DNA of 34,900 nt from Candidatus Omnitrophota bacterium (GCA_016782425.1 JADHYN010000011.1:1-34900), one strand, 5' to 3'; counted from the stretch's first letter, positions 25,871-33,740 are shown. A program made the numbers and translations. The notes: generated by a model from the sequence alone, not told the origin.

Positions 25871-25899
25871 GCCGCCCTCGCCAATACCCTCTCATTCCG
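25871..25899 (+). repeat. dispersed intergenic repeat, copy C
   Basis: GCCGCCCTCG followed by CCAATACCCTCTCATTCCG. The sequence between the IS inverted repeat and this motif (GAAAGAAAGGATCTCC, 25839-25854) also resembles its counterpart on the other side (GAAGAAGAAAGAGCTCC), so the two flanks are homologous over roughly 115 bp in inverted orientation. Confidence 0.65.
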
Positions 25900-25990
25900 C
25901 CATAAAGGGGCTCCTTTCTACTTAATAAATGAAGTGCTTGCTATTTCAAAAAACAAATTATTTTTGCGGTGACATGGGTGTTGCCTTGGT

Positions 25991-26136
25991 ATAAAGCCTA
26001 CGGAGCGTGTGTTACCCAGGCGAAGTTTCAGTCAAAAGTGCCGAATACCATCGGAACGATGGGATGAGGTACTTTTGACTATGGCACAATTTTTTGAGGC
26101 GCTGAGCCTGGGGAATACACGCTCCGTAGGCTTTAT
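25991..26136. repeat. 146-bp nested palindrome (MITE-like)
   Basis: Three nested inverted repeats share one centre: outer arms 25991-26020 and 26107-26136 (28 of 30 positions complementary), middle arms AGTCAAAAGT (26030-26039) and ACTTTTGACT (26071-26080), and inner CCATCG-GAA-CGATGG (26048-26062). Pieces of the right half (AATTTTTTGAGG, GCTCCGT) resemble the IS right-end flank. It is followed by repeat copy D. No coding role is likely; it looks like a non-autonomous element or a strongly folded RNA. Confidence 0.75.
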
Positions 26137-26158
26137 GTGCAGGAGCCTCTGTTATTGT

Positions 26159-26190
26159 GCCAAGCCGCAGGCTAATACCCTCTCATTTCG
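26159..26190 (+). repeat. dispersed intergenic repeat, copy D
   Basis: GCCAAGCCGCAGGCT followed by AATACCCTCTCATTTCG. The preceding GCCTCTGTTAT is also found just ahead of copy E, so D and E share a longer unit than A-C. Confidence 0.65.
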
Positions 26191-26204
26191 TCTGCTTCTT
26201 ATAC

Positions 26205-26233
26205 TTGACAAAAAGCGGCGGATACTATATAGT
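26205..26233 (+). promoter_or_regulatory. promoter for tRNA-Met and possibly tilS
   Basis: TTGACA (26205-26210), 17-bp spacer, TATAGT (26228-26233). The expected transcription start is about 20 bp ahead of the tRNA. Confidence 0.65.
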
Positions 26234-26260
26234 TATTAAACCGTAATAAAAGTATAATGG

Positions 26261-26337
26261 GGCGGGGTAGCTCAGTTGGTTAGAGCAGTCGGCTCATACC
26301 CGGCATGTCGAGAGTTCGAGTCTCTCCCCCGCTACCA
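26261..26337 (+). tRNA. tRNA-Met(CAU), elongator type, CCA encoded
   Basis: Cloverleaf read directly: acceptor GGCGGGG pairs with CCCCGCT (first pair G-U), D arm GCTC/GAGC, anticodon stem GTCGG/CCGGC with loop CTCATAC, T arm GAGAG/CTCTC, discriminator A, then CCA. The initiator is unlikely because the first pair is not mismatched and the anticodon stem lacks three G-C pairs. The CAU anticodon also fits tRNA-Ile2, a TilS substrate, but the loop and stem resemble firmicute elongator tRNA-Met. Confidence 0.93.
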
Positions 26338-26370
26338 AATTTTGTCGTGTATATGCGAAAGCAAAATTTG
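26336..26370. repeat. inverted repeat just after tRNA-Met
   Basis: CAAATTTTG (26336-26344) and CAAAATTTG (26362-26370) are perfect 9-bp inverted copies, the first overlapping the tRNA CCA. It could fold in the tRNA-tilS spacer and mark the 3' processing site. There is no T-tract typical of a terminator. Confidence 0.45.
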
Positions 26371-26426
26371 TCCCGAGGAGCCATAATATAATAAAGGCGA
26401 CGAGGGGCAATTCGAAACTCCCACTT

Positions 26427-27407
26427 ATGAACCTAACTTCCCGAATACTTAAAACCGTTGACCGTTACAGGATGCTCGAGAGAGGGGACAGGGTCTTGGT
26501 CGGCGTTTCCGGAGGCCCTGATTCAGTTTTTCTCGTCCACGCATTAAAGAGGCTTGAAGATATCCAGGGCATCGAGTTATTTATTGCGCATATGGATCAC
26601 GGCCTAAGGGGTAAAGAGTCCGGTAGGGATGCGCAGTTTGTAAAAAAGCTGGCAAGATCACTCGGTGTGAAAATGGCATATAAGAAATTGAAATCCGTTA
26701 AATCCAGATCAAAACTTTCGCCGGAGGAGCGCCTTAGGGAAAAAAGATATGAATTTTTTATGCAGGCGGCAAAGGAGTTGGGCGCCGGCTCTGTCGCGAC
26801 AGCCCACACATTGGATGACCAGGCAGAGACTGTACTCATGCGGGTTATAAAAGGTTCGTCGCTCAAAGGCGTTATCGGTATTCATCCGAAGAGGGCAGAG
26901 GGGAAGATAAAATTTATCCGCCCGCTTTTCGAAATCAGAAAAAAAGAAATACTAAAATATTTAAAAAATAAAAAGATTTCGTTCAGAGTCGACCGAACAA
27001 ACCTGGAAGATAAATTTTTGAGAAACAGGATACGCAATAAAGTCATGCCGTATCTTGAAAAAATTAATCCGCGTCTTAAGGAAGCGCTTTTTAATTTAGC
27101 GGAATCCCTGCGTGAAGATTTTGAATTTATCGAAGAGGAGAAGCGTAAAATAAAACCTATTATAAGGTCAAAAAAATGCGCAAGGCATATACTTCTTTGC
27201 GATTTACTCCTACAGCCAAAAGCCCTTCAGAAAGAAATTGCACGTGAGGCGCTTAAATCTGTCGGCGGCAACATAAAACGATTAACCTATGGGCATTGGA
27301 AAGATATAGATAATTTTGTACGCAAGAAATCCCGAGGCAAGTCTATGGATTTACCGGGTGGTGTTAAAATGCGTAAAACGCGCGACAGATTGATTTTTAG
27401 CAAATAG
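26427..27407 (+). CDS. tilS: tRNA(Ile)-lysidine synthase
   Basis: TilS adds lysine to C34 of tRNA-Ile(CAU), switching it from AUG to AUA reading. The 326-residue product has the PP-loop GVSGGPDSVFL, HMDHGLRGKES, ATAHTLDDQAETVLMR, the RPLFEIRKKEI region and NRIRNKVMPYLEKINP. It is a shorter form, lacking part of the C-terminal region of the E. coli enzyme (about 430). tilS before ftsH is a widely conserved pair. Confidence 0.94.
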   Translation: MNLTSRILKTVDRYRMLERGDRVLVGVSGGPDSVFLVHALKRLEDIQGIELFIAHMDHGLRGKESGRDAQFVKKLARSLGVKMAYKKLKSVKSRSKLSPEERLREKRYEFFMQAAKELGAGSVATAHTLDDQAETVLMRVIKGSSLKGVIGIHPKRAEGKIKFIRPLFEIRKKEILKYLKNKKISFRVDRTNLEDKFLRNRIRNKVMPYLEKINPRLKEALFNLAESLREDFEFIEEEKRKIKPIIRSKKCARHILLCDLLLQPKALQKEIAREALKSVGGNIKRLTYGHWKDIDNFVRKKSRGKSMDLPGGVKMRKTRDRLIFSK

Positions 27408-27418
27408 TATGTTATAAT
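27390..27418 (+). promoter_or_regulatory. putative ftsH promoter
   Basis: TTGATT (27390-27395), 17-bp spacer, perfect TATAAT (27413-27418). It overlaps the end of tilS. The -10 box ends 10 bp before the ftsH ATG and no Shine-Dalgarno is visible, so the message would have almost no leader. Confidence 0.55.
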
Positions 27419-27428
27419 TTAAAGCAAT

Positions 27429-29345
27429 ATGAGCACACAAAAAACTCCGCAAAAAAAAGATACAAAGAAGCCTTCCTCAAACGGAAGGAATATAATACTT
27501 CTCCTTTTGTTTGTTTTTGGTATTACCTACCTCATACAGTGGGGTTCTGTGACCTTTGAGAAGGCACCGCAGGAATTAACCTACAAGGAATTCTACGAGA
27601 TGCTGAAGAAGAACCCCGCAAGCCAGAGTATCTCATCCGCCGTTAAAGTCGACTCAAAAGTAAGCGGGAAACTGGCCGACGGAAGGCTCTACATTGTTGA
27701 TATACCTACCGATGACCCGGCCCTTCTTGAACTCCTCCGGAATAATGTCGGGGAATTTGACATAAAGCCGCCAAAAACTTTCTTTACGAATTTGTTTTAT
27801 TCTCTGGGGCCGATGCTCCTTTTTATACTGTTTTTATGGTTTTTTATTTACCGGGGAGCGGCCTCGGGCGGCGGCAAGGTTTTTTCATTCGGAAAATCCC
27901 GCGCGAAATTAGCCACGGAAGAACACATGCGTATAACATTTGAAGATGTTGCGGGTGTTGATGAAGCAAAAGAAGAGCTGAAGGAAGTTATAGAATTCCT
28001 TAAAGATCCGAAAAAATTCCAGCGCCTTGGCGGTAAAATGCCGAAAGGCGTCCTGGTTGTCGGGCCTCCGGGGACGGGGAAAACATTGTTAGCCAAAGCT
28101 GTCGCAGGAGAAGCCAAGGTGCCTTTTTTTAGTATTTCCGGTTCGGACTTTGTTGAAATGTTTGTAGGTGTCGGCGCTTCGCGCGTGCGTGATCTTTTTG
28201 AGCAGGCAAGAAAAAGCGTAAAGGTTACCAAAAAAGGTTGTATTATTTTCTTGGACGAAATAGACGCAGTAGGCAGGCAACGTTTTGCCGGTATCGGCGG
28301 CGGGCATGATGAAAGGGAACAGACCCTTAATGCCTTGCTTGTCGAGATGGACGGGTTTGATACTCAGGTCGGCGTTATTTTAATCGCGGCCACGAACAGG
28401 CCTGATGTTTTGGACCCGGCGCTACTACGGCCGGGACGTTTTGACCGACATATAGTAATCGACCGCCCGGACATAGTAGGCAGGGAAGCCATATTAAAAG
28501 TTCACGCAAAAAAAATAAAGCTTGATAAAAGTGTTAACCTTAAAAGAATCGCCAGCCAGACGCCCGGCTTCTCGGGGGCGGACCTTGCGAATCTCGTAAA
28601 TGAGGCCGCGCTTCTCGGTGCGCGAAAGAATAGAAACGCCGTAATTCAAGAAGACTTGGAAGAATCGATTGAGCGGGTTATGGCCGGGCCCCAGCGCAAA
28701 TCCCGTGTTATTACAAAGGAGGAAAAAGCAATAATAGCTTATCACGAGTCAGGACACGCGCTTCTTTCACTCGTTACGCCGGAAGCAGACCCCATGCACA
28801 AGGTGACAATTATTTCAAGAGGCATGGCGCTTGGCTATACCTTTACCCCACCGAAGCAGGACCGATATATATCCACTAAAAGTCAGATGGTCGCAAAGCT
28901 AATAGTAGCGTTAGGTGGTAGGGTGGCGGAAGAAATTATTTTTAAACAGTTTTCAACCGGCGCACACAACGATTTATCCGTTGTATCAGAAATAGCGCGG
29001 GATATGGTTACACAGTTTGGCATGAGCGAAAAGCTCGGGCACCTCACTTACGGTAAAAGACACGAACAAATCTTTCTGGGAAGAGATATACACGAAGAGA
29101 GGAACTATGGTGATGATACAGCCACGCTTATCGACCAGGAGGTCAAGAGCATAGTTGACGGATGTTATGAAACGGCAAAAACGACACTTCTAAAATACAA
29201 AAGCAAGTTAACTCTTCTTGCCAAGACCTTATTGGAGAAAGAGGTTGTTGACGATAAAGAAGTAAAAAAGCTTCTTGGGTTAAAAGAAGATGTAAAAAAG
29301 GAAGAAAAAAATGCCGGTAGCGACGAAATACAAAAACCCGCATAA
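27429..29345 (+). CDS. ftsH: ATP-dependent zinc metalloprotease FtsH
   Basis: Membrane-bound AAA+ protease that degrades unstable membrane and regulatory proteins. The 638 residues contain two membrane helices (about 24-40 and 118-138) around a small periplasmic domain, the AAA module with Walker A GPPGTGKT (K218), Walker B FLDEIDAV (E277) and the second region of homology [20 protein letters not shown], and the zinc site HESGH (H439, E440, H443). The C-terminal tail is lysine/glutamate-rich. It overlaps folP by 35 bp. Confidence 0.97.
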   Translation: MSTQKTPQKKDTKKPSSNGRNIILLLLFVFGITYLIQWGSVTFEKAPQELTYKEFYEMLKKNPASQSISSAVKVDSKVSGKLADGRLYIVDIPTDDPALLELLRNNVGEFDIKPPKTFFTNLFYSLGPMLLFILFLWFFIYRGAASGGGKVFSFGKSRAKLATEEHMRITFEDVAGVDEAKEELKEVIEFLKDPKKFQRLGGKMPKGVLVVGPPGTGKTLLAKAVAGEAKVPFFSISGSDFVEMFVGVGASRVRDLFEQARKSVKVTKKGCIIFLDEIDAVGRQRFAGIGGGHDEREQTLNALLVEMDGFDTQVGVILIAATNRPDVLDPALLRPGRFDRHIVIDRPDIVGREAILKVHAKKIKLDKSVNLKRIASQTPGFSGADLANLVNEAALLGARKNRNAVIQEDLEESIERVMAGPQRKSRVITKEEKAIIAYHESGHALLSLVTPEADPMHKVTIISRGMALGYTFTPPKQDRYISTKSQMVAKLIVALGGRVAEEIIFKQFSTGAHNDLSVVSEIARDMVTQFGMSEKLGHLTYGKRHEQIFLGRDIHEERNYGDDTATLIDQEVKSIVDGCYETAKTTLLKYKSKLTLLAKTLLEKEVVDDKEVKKLLGLKEDVKKEEKNAGSDEIQKPA

Positions 29346-30195
29346 TTTGAAGTGCGGCAAGTTTTCGCTTAACCTTGGCCAAAGAACGCATGTCATGGGC
29401 GTTCTAAATAGAACGCCTGATTCGTTCTCGGACGGAGGGCAGTTTTTGAAAGATGCCTTAGCGCTTAGGCGTATCCAAGATATGGTGCGTGAAGGTGCGG
29501 ATATCATAGACATCGGCGGCGAATCTACAAGGCCCGGCTCTAACGGCGTAAGCCTTTCAGAAGAGCTGGCGCGAACCATACCTATAATAAGGGAGGCTGT
29601 CAAGGAAATCGATATTCCCATATCAATTGATACCTCAAAGCACGAAGTTGCGCTTCGGGCTATCCAGGCAGGCGCTTCGCTTGTAAACGATATCACGGGC
29701 CTTAAGTCCGACCCAAAAATGGCTGAGGTAATAGCCTTCTCCGGGGCGGCGGTTTGCGTAATGCACATGAAGGGCGCGCCGCGCGATATGCAGGATAACC
29801 CTGTATACGAAGATCTCATGGAGGAAATTGTGGACGGGCTTCGAGAATCAGTCGAAATTGCCCGAGCAGCCGGAATATCGCCTGATAAGATTATTGTTGA
29901 TCCGGGCATAGGTTTCGGAAAAACAGTTGAGCATAACCTGGAAATAATCAATAGACTCGAAAGTCTTACGGTACTACAAAAACCTGTACTTATCGGGACC
30001 TCACGAAAATCTTTTATCGGTAATATATTAAATAAAGGCACAGAAGAGCGCATCTTTGGCACGGCCGTAACTTGCGCGTTTGCAATTTCAAACGGCGCAA
30101 GCATAATAAGAGTTCATGATGTAGGAGAGATGGTTGATGTTGCAAGGATGACCGACGGAATAAAAAAGGTAGGGTGCTGCGGTAATGGTTTTTAA
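29311..30195 (+). CDS. folP: dihydropteroate synthase
   Basis: Joins p-aminobenzoate to 6-hydroxymethyl-dihydropterin diphosphate in folate synthesis; target of sulfonamides. The 294-residue product has MGVLNRTPDSFSDGG (the usual N-V/L-TPDSFSDGG with Arg in place of the aliphatic residue), DIGGESTRPG, SIDTSKHEVA, NDITGL, DPGIGFGKT and IGTSRKSFIG. The start at 29311 follows AAGGAAG and lies inside ftsH. The tail overlaps cdaA by 11 bp. Confidence 0.95.
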   Translation: MPVATKYKNPHNLKCGKFSLNLGQRTHVMGVLNRTPDSFSDGGQFLKDALALRRIQDMVREGADIIDIGGESTRPGSNGVSLSEELARTIPIIREAVKEIDIPISIDTSKHEVALRAIQAGASLVNDITGLKSDPKMAEVIAFSGAAVCVMHMKGAPRDMQDNPVYEDLMEEIVDGLRESVEIARAAGISPDKIIVDPGIGFGKTVEHNLEIINRLESLTVLQKPVLIGTSRKSFIGNILNKGTEERIFGTAVTCAFAISNGASIIRVHDVGEMVDVARMTDGIKKVGCCGNGF

Positions 30196-30994
30196 TTATA
30201 TCGACGCACTAAAATTTATTATCGAGATTGCCATACTATGGTTTGTTTTCTACATGCTTCTTCTTTTCATAAAAGGCACGCGCGCGGTTCAGGTTTTAAA
30301 AGGAATTATTATACTGGTCGTAATATTCTTGATTTCAAAGGAGCTTCAGCTTGAGACAATAAACTGGATCCTGGGTAAACTTTTCACGATTTCAGTTATC
30401 GCCTTTGTTATTATTTTTCAGCCTGAGCTGAGGAGGGGGTTGGCTCGAATAGGGCAGTTCGGCATGTTTTCGAGACAACAGGAAACGCTAGACGAAATCG
30501 CAAAAGCAGCCCTTGCTTTGTCCAAGAAAAAGATAGGCGCCCTTATCGCAATCGAAAGAGAGATTGGCCTTCGCCCGTATATCGAAAGCGGGATTAGAAT
30601 GGATAGCATTGTCTCAAGCGAAGTTTTGAATACTATCTTCACGCCCAACACGCCCCTGCATGACGGCGGCGTCGTGGTGCAGGGCTCAATTATAGCATCT
30701 GCCGGATGCCTTTTTCCCTTAACGCAAAATCCGCATGTAAGCAGTTCCGTAGGAACAAGGCACAGGGCAGCAATGGGCCTTAGCGAGGAAACGGATGCTG
30801 TTGTTGTGGTTGCAAGCGAGGAGACAGGAGACATATCCATCTCGGTAGGCGGGAGGCTAACGCGGCACCTCGACGAAAAAGAATTCGGCCGCGTGCTAAG
30901 CAATATTTTCCGGCCGAAGAAATCCAGAAAGTCCATATTTGACTTTTGGAATAAAATTGTTTCCCGAATGGTCAGCAGTACCAAGGGTGAATAA
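30185..30994 (+). CDS. cdaA: diadenylate cyclase CdaA
   Basis: Makes the second messenger c-di-AMP at the membrane. 269 residues: three membrane helices (about 10-30, 37-53, 62-79) and a DisA_N catalytic domain. The second ATP motif GTRHRAAMGLSE is intact. The first motif, usually DGA, reads DGG in TPLHDGGVVV, a mild change. ybbR (cdaR) follows at once, as in many bacteria, and its product is a known regulator of CdaA. The usual glmM is not next in line here. Confidence 0.92.
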   Translation: MVFNYIDALKFIIEIAILWFVFYMLLLFIKGTRAVQVLKGIIILVVIFLISKELQLETINWILGKLFTISVIAFVIIFQPELRRGLARIGQFGMFSRQQETLDEIAKAALALSKKKIGALIAIEREIGLRPYIESGIRMDSIVSSEVLNTIFTPNTPLHDGGVVVQGSIIASAGCLFPLTQNPHVSSSVGTRHRAAMGLSEETDAVVVVASEETGDISISVGGRLTRHLDEKEFGRVLSNIFRPKKSRKSIFDFWNKIVSRMVSSTKGE

Positions 30995-30996
30995 AA

Positions 30997-31437
30997 GTGA
31001 AAAAGATTTTATCGAATAACATAGGCCTTAAATTGCTGGCGCTTGGCATGGCGTTTGTAACATGGCTTTATGTCGGTGAGGTAACTAAAGAGGATTCAAA
31101 GGAAACGGTCCTGCGAAAGCTCCTCTCGCCGGTTTCTTATATCTCGAAGAAATTAATTATAAAGCCGGTTTTTGAAGGAGAAGTGCCCCCCGGGTATAAA
31201 ATCCTAAAAAGTGAAATGAGGATTACGCCTGATTCGATTGTGGTTTTGGGCCCTTCGCGTATATTTTTAAATAAGGATTTCATATATACAAAACCTATCG
31301 ATTTAAAAGAATATACACAAACAAAGACAACCGAGGTTGGCCTGGAAAGCATTTCCCGCGCGATAAAGCCCCCGAAAGCCAAAGTGCAAGTTTATTTGCC
31401 GGTTGAAAAGTTAGCAGAAGGAAAGACACGCGATTAG
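30997..31437 (+). CDS. YbbR/CdaR-domain membrane protein
   Basis: 146 residues starting at GTG 30997. The first part, NNIGLKLLALGMAFVTWLYV, is the typical YbbR N-terminal membrane helix. It is followed by about one and a half YbbR domains (PPGYKILKSEMRITPDSIVVLGPS, then the beta-rich segment ending KAKVQVYLPV). Full CdaR proteins carry three or four domains, so this is a short version. It is predicted to sit outside the membrane and modulate the CdaA cyclase encoded 2 bp upstream. Confidence 0.85.
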   Translation: MKKILSNNIGLKLLALGMAFVTWLYVGEVTKEDSKETVLRKLLSPVSYISKKLIIKPVFEGEVPPGYKILKSEMRITPDSIVVLGPSRIFLNKDFIYTKPIDLKEYTQTKTTEVGLESISRAIKPPKAKVQVYLPVEKLAEGKTRD

Positions 31438-31442
31438 CCGCT

Positions 31443-32156
31443 ATGCCGGAGTTGGGCGTCAACATAGACCACGTTGCAACGATAAGGGAGGCAAGGAAAA
31501 TTGATTACCCAAACCCCGTTGAAGCGGCGCTTCTTTGTCAACGCTCCGGGGCAGATTCCATCGTCTGTCATTTACGGGAGGACCGTCGACATATTCAAGA
31601 CAGAGATTTACGCGAGCTCAAAAAGGCGATTAAGGTTAAGCTGAACCTTGAGATGGCAATGTCGGAAGAAATAGTAAATATCGCGCTCCGGGTAAAGCCG
31701 GACCAGATAACCCTCGTGCCGGAGAAACGACGGGAGCTTACCACGGAGGGCGGGCTTGACGTCCTCGCCCGCGCGAAGAGGATAAAATCCGTTTTAAAAA
31801 AAATGAAGAAACGCAATATAAAAGTAAGCCTTTTTATCGACCCGGACAAAAGGCAGATTAAAGCGGCCATGGAATCCGGCGTAGGAATGATAGAGCTGCA
31901 TACCGGTTGCTACGCTAACGCAAGAAACAAAAAAGAAAAGAAGAGAGAATTCGAGCTTTTAAGGGCGAGCGCGGAGTTTGCCAAACGCATAGGCCTTAGT
32001 GTTTTTGCCGGCCACGGCCTCAATTATAAAAATACTGCGCCGCTTCGAAAAATTAAAGAAATCGAAGAATATAATATCGGGCATTCGATTATAGCGCGCT
32101 CGGTCTTTGTAGGGCTCGGCAAGGCCGTTAAAGAAATGAAGGCATTGGTAACATGA
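31443..32156 (+). CDS. pdxJ: pyridoxine 5'-phosphate synthase
   Basis: Condenses the PdxA product with 1-deoxyxylulose 5-phosphate to form pyridoxine phosphate. The 237-residue product starts PELGVNIDHVATIREAR, and contains DSIVCHLREDRRHI, LNLEMA, PDQITLVPEKR, TTEGGLDV, ELHTGCYAN and FAGHGLNY, all family markers. With pdxA at 2080-3117 the window encodes the last two dedicated steps of this route. It overlaps acpS by 4 bp. Confidence 0.96.
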   Translation: MPELGVNIDHVATIREARKIDYPNPVEAALLCQRSGADSIVCHLREDRRHIQDRDLRELKKAIKVKLNLEMAMSEEIVNIALRVKPDQITLVPEKRRELTTEGGLDVLARAKRIKSVLKKMKKRNIKVSLFIDPDKRQIKAAMESGVGMIELHTGCYANARNKKEKKREFELLRASAEFAKRIGLSVFAGHGLNYKNTAPLRKIKEIEEYNIGHSIIARSVFVGLGKAVKEMKALVT

Positions 32157-32536
32157 TTGTAGGGACCGGAATCGACATAGTAGAGATAGGCCGTTTCAGG
32201 AAAGCGAAAAAGAAGTGGGGTAAAAATTTTCTGAATAGAATATTTACAGAAAACGAAATCGCCTATTCCAAAAAAAGAAGATTTCAGGAACAGCATCTTG
32301 CCGCCAGGTTCGCTGCCAAAGAAGCGGTGCTTAAGGCCTTTGGGAATAAAATTTCCAGCGTCCACAACTGGCAGGATATTGAAATCTTAAATGATAAAAC
32401 CGGCAAGCCGCATGTTCGTTTTCATAAAAGCGCAAAAAAATTAAAGAAAAAAGAAAAAATTGACGATGTTGTCCTCAGCATGTCGCATTGCAAGGGGCAT
32501 GCCGTGGCGAACGCGATTTTATTGCGAGGTAAATAA
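32153..32536 (+). CDS. acpS: holo-[acyl-carrier-protein] synthase
   Basis: Transfers phosphopantetheine from CoA to acyl carrier protein. 127 residues with GTGIDIVEIGRF (metal-binding Asp), RIFTENEIAY, LAARFAAKEAVLKAFG and VVLSMSHCKGHAVANAIL. Normal length. It overlaps pdxJ (ATGA) and nnrD (1 bp). Confidence 0.95.
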   Translation: MIVGTGIDIVEIGRFRKAKKKWGKNFLNRIFTENEIAYSKKRRFQEQHLAARFAAKEAVLKAFGNKISSVHNWQDIEILNDKTGKPHVRFHKSAKKLKKKEKIDDVVLSMSHCKGHAVANAILLRGK

Positions 32537-33393
32537 TGGTAAAAAAACATATTTCAAAAATACCGCCCAGGAAGCAAGACACGCACAAGGGTGATTTTGG
32601 ACACGTGTTAGTCTTGGCCGGCTCCGAGGGGCTGACGGGTGCCGCATACCTTGCGAGCCAGGCAGCGCTTTTGGCGGGAAGCGGCCTTGTAACCTGCGGT
32701 GTCCCGAAAAGCTTAAATGACATAATGGAAGTCAAGCTAACAGAAGTCATGACGCTTCCTTTGCCGGAGACGTCCCAGAGGTCATTCGCTTTGGCGGCAG
32801 AAAAAAATATTTTAGATTTTGCCAAAAAAATTAACGTTGCCGCAATAGGTCCGGGTATTTCAAGGCACAGGGAAACGCAGGAACTAGTTTGCTCGCTGCT
32901 CGAAAAGTTAAAGGCGCCGATAGTTCTTGACGCCGATGGTATAATCGCTATAGCTGGCCATTCCGGTATTTTAAAAACGCGAAAGGCGTCTACGATATTA
33001 ACGCCGCATCCGGGGGAGATGTCGCATCTTACCGGAAAAGATATTAGCGCAATTCAGGGAAACCGCGAAAAAACTGCGTCAGGTTTTGCAAAAAAGCATA
33101 AAGTGATTCTTGTTTTAAAAGGGCACAGGACCGTTGTAGCGAATCCCGAGGGCGAAGTTTACGTTAACATGACCGGAAACTCCGGCATGAGTTCAGCCGG
33201 CGTCGGTGATGTGCTTACGGGCATGATCGCGAGCTTTGTCGGCCAGGGGATAAATCCCTATAGCGCCGCCGTAATCGGTGTGTACTTGCACGGCCTAGCC
33301 GGCGACCTTGCTGCGAAAGAGAAGGGCCAGTTTAGTCTCACAGCAAGCGATCTTTTAAATAAATTACCGCAAACAATAAAGGATGTTCTTTAG
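32536..33393 (+). CDS. nnrD: ADP-dependent NAD(P)H-hydrate dehydratase
   Basis: Repairs hydrated NADH and NADPH. The 285-residue ribokinase-like product has HKGDFGHVLVLAGS, GPGISRH, PIVLDADGI, ILTPHPGEMSHLTG, VLKGHRTVVA and NSGMSSAGVGDVLTGMIAS (catalytic Asp). In many bacteria it is fused to the NnrE epimerase; here only the dehydratase half is present. Its stop codon directly abuts the tRNA-Thr gene (TAG ends at 33393, tRNA starts at 33394). Confidence 0.93.
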   Translation: MVKKHISKIPPRKQDTHKGDFGHVLVLAGSEGLTGAAYLASQAALLAGSGLVTCGVPKSLNDIMEVKLTEVMTLPLPETSQRSFALAAEKNILDFAKKINVAAIGPGISRHRETQELVCSLLEKLKAPIVLDADGIIAIAGHSGILKTRKASTILTPHPGEMSHLTGKDISAIQGNREKTASGFAKKHKVILVLKGHRTVVANPEGEVYVNMTGNSGMSSAGVGDVLTGMIASFVGQGINPYSAAVIGVYLHGLAGDLAAKEKGQFSLTASDLLNKLPQTIKDVL

Positions 33394-33466
33394 GCCGAGG
33401 TAGCTCAGTTGGTAGAGCAGGGGTTTTGTAAACCTCAGGTCGCTGGTTCGACTCCAGTCCTCGGCT
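33394..33466 (+). tRNA. tRNA-Thr(UGU)
   Basis: Acceptor GCCGAGG/CCTCGGC, D arm GCTC/GAGC, anticodon stem GGGGT/ACCTC with loop TTTGTAA, T arm GCTGG/CCAGT, discriminator T. CCA is not encoded. First of a four-tRNA cluster ahead of tuf. Confidence 0.95.
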
Positions 33467-33479
33467 CTGATACAATTTT

Positions 33480-33562
33480 GGGGAGATGGCGGAGTAGTCA
33501 AACGCACCAGACTGTAAATCTGGCGGCTTCGGCCTACGAAGGTGCGAATCCTTCTCTCCCCA
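33480..33562 (+). tRNA. tRNA-Tyr(GUA), class II
   Basis: Acceptor GGGGAGA/TCTCCCC, anticodon stem CCAGA/TCTGG with loop CTGTAAA, a long variable arm (CGGCTTCGGCCTACG) as expected for bacterial tRNA-Tyr, T arm GAAGG/CCTTC, discriminator A. CCA is not encoded. It lies 13 bp after tRNA-Thr. Confidence 0.94.
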
Positions 33563-33567
33563 CTTTT

Positions 33568-33663
33568 CCGAAGGACCTTTGGTCCGCTGAGGGATCACTT
33601 CCGAAGGACCTTTCTTTTCCATCGCCGAAGGACCTTTCCGAAGGACCTTTTCGAAGTACCTTT
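33568..33663 (+). repeat. 13-bp direct repeats between tRNA-Tyr and tRNA-Gly
   Basis: CCGAAGGACCTTT occurs four times exactly (33568-33580, 33601-33613, 33625-33637, 33638-33650) and once with changes (33651-33663, TCGAAGTACCTTT). The last three are head to tail. Each unit contains the small palindrome AAGG-A-CCTT, and GGACC-TTT-GGTCC (33573-33585) forms a hairpin. The core AAGGACCTTT also occurs right after rnhB (21563-21572). Not a CRISPR: units are too short and spacing is irregular. Confidence 0.85.
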
Positions 33664-33666
33664 TCC

Positions 33667-33740
33667 GCGGGAGTAGTTCAATGGTAGAACGGTAGCCTTC
33701 CAAGCTACACACGACGGTTCGATTCCGTTCTCCCGCTCCA
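33667..33740 (+). tRNA. tRNA-Gly(UCC), CCA encoded
   Basis: Acceptor GCGGGAG/CTCCCGC, D arm GTTC/GAAC, anticodon stem GTAGC/GCTAC with loop CTTCCAA, T arm GACGG/CCGTT, discriminator T, then CCA. Confidence 0.95.

Larger units (their letters stand above)
25713..26204. other. gene-free stretch upstream of the transposase
   Basis: It holds the transposase leader, a 7-bp inverted pair AAACGGT (25735-25741) / ACCGTTT (25771-25777), the right IS inverted repeat, repeat copies C and D, and a large nested palindrome. Open frames such as 26009-26239 fall wholly in repeat DNA and look spurious. Confidence 0.7.

Noticed and set aside
26009-26239. 76-residue ORF upstream of tRNA-Met
   Set aside because: It lies entirely within the palindrome and repeat copy D, with low-complexity composition and no ribosome-binding site.
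26261-26337. tRNA with CAU anticodon as initiator or tRNA-Ile2, given adjacency to tilS
   Set aside because: No first-pair mismatch or triple G-C anticodon stem for an initiator; the overall sequence resembles elongator tRNA-Met. tRNA-Ile2 cannot be fully excluded without a model search.
29280-30104. 274-residue antisense frame over folP
   Set aside because: Shadow of a clear dihydropteroate synthase on the other strand; no motif or ribosome-binding site. The same applies to the 188-residue antisense frames over fhs (22062-22628) and cdaA (30418-30984).
33568-33663. CRISPR-like array
   Set aside because: Units are only 13 bp, three are head to tail without spacers, and no cas genes are nearby.
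33338-33712. 124-residue minus-strand ORF over the tRNA cluster
   Set aside because: It translates the complement of three tRNA genes and the 13-bp repeats; a typical artefact.
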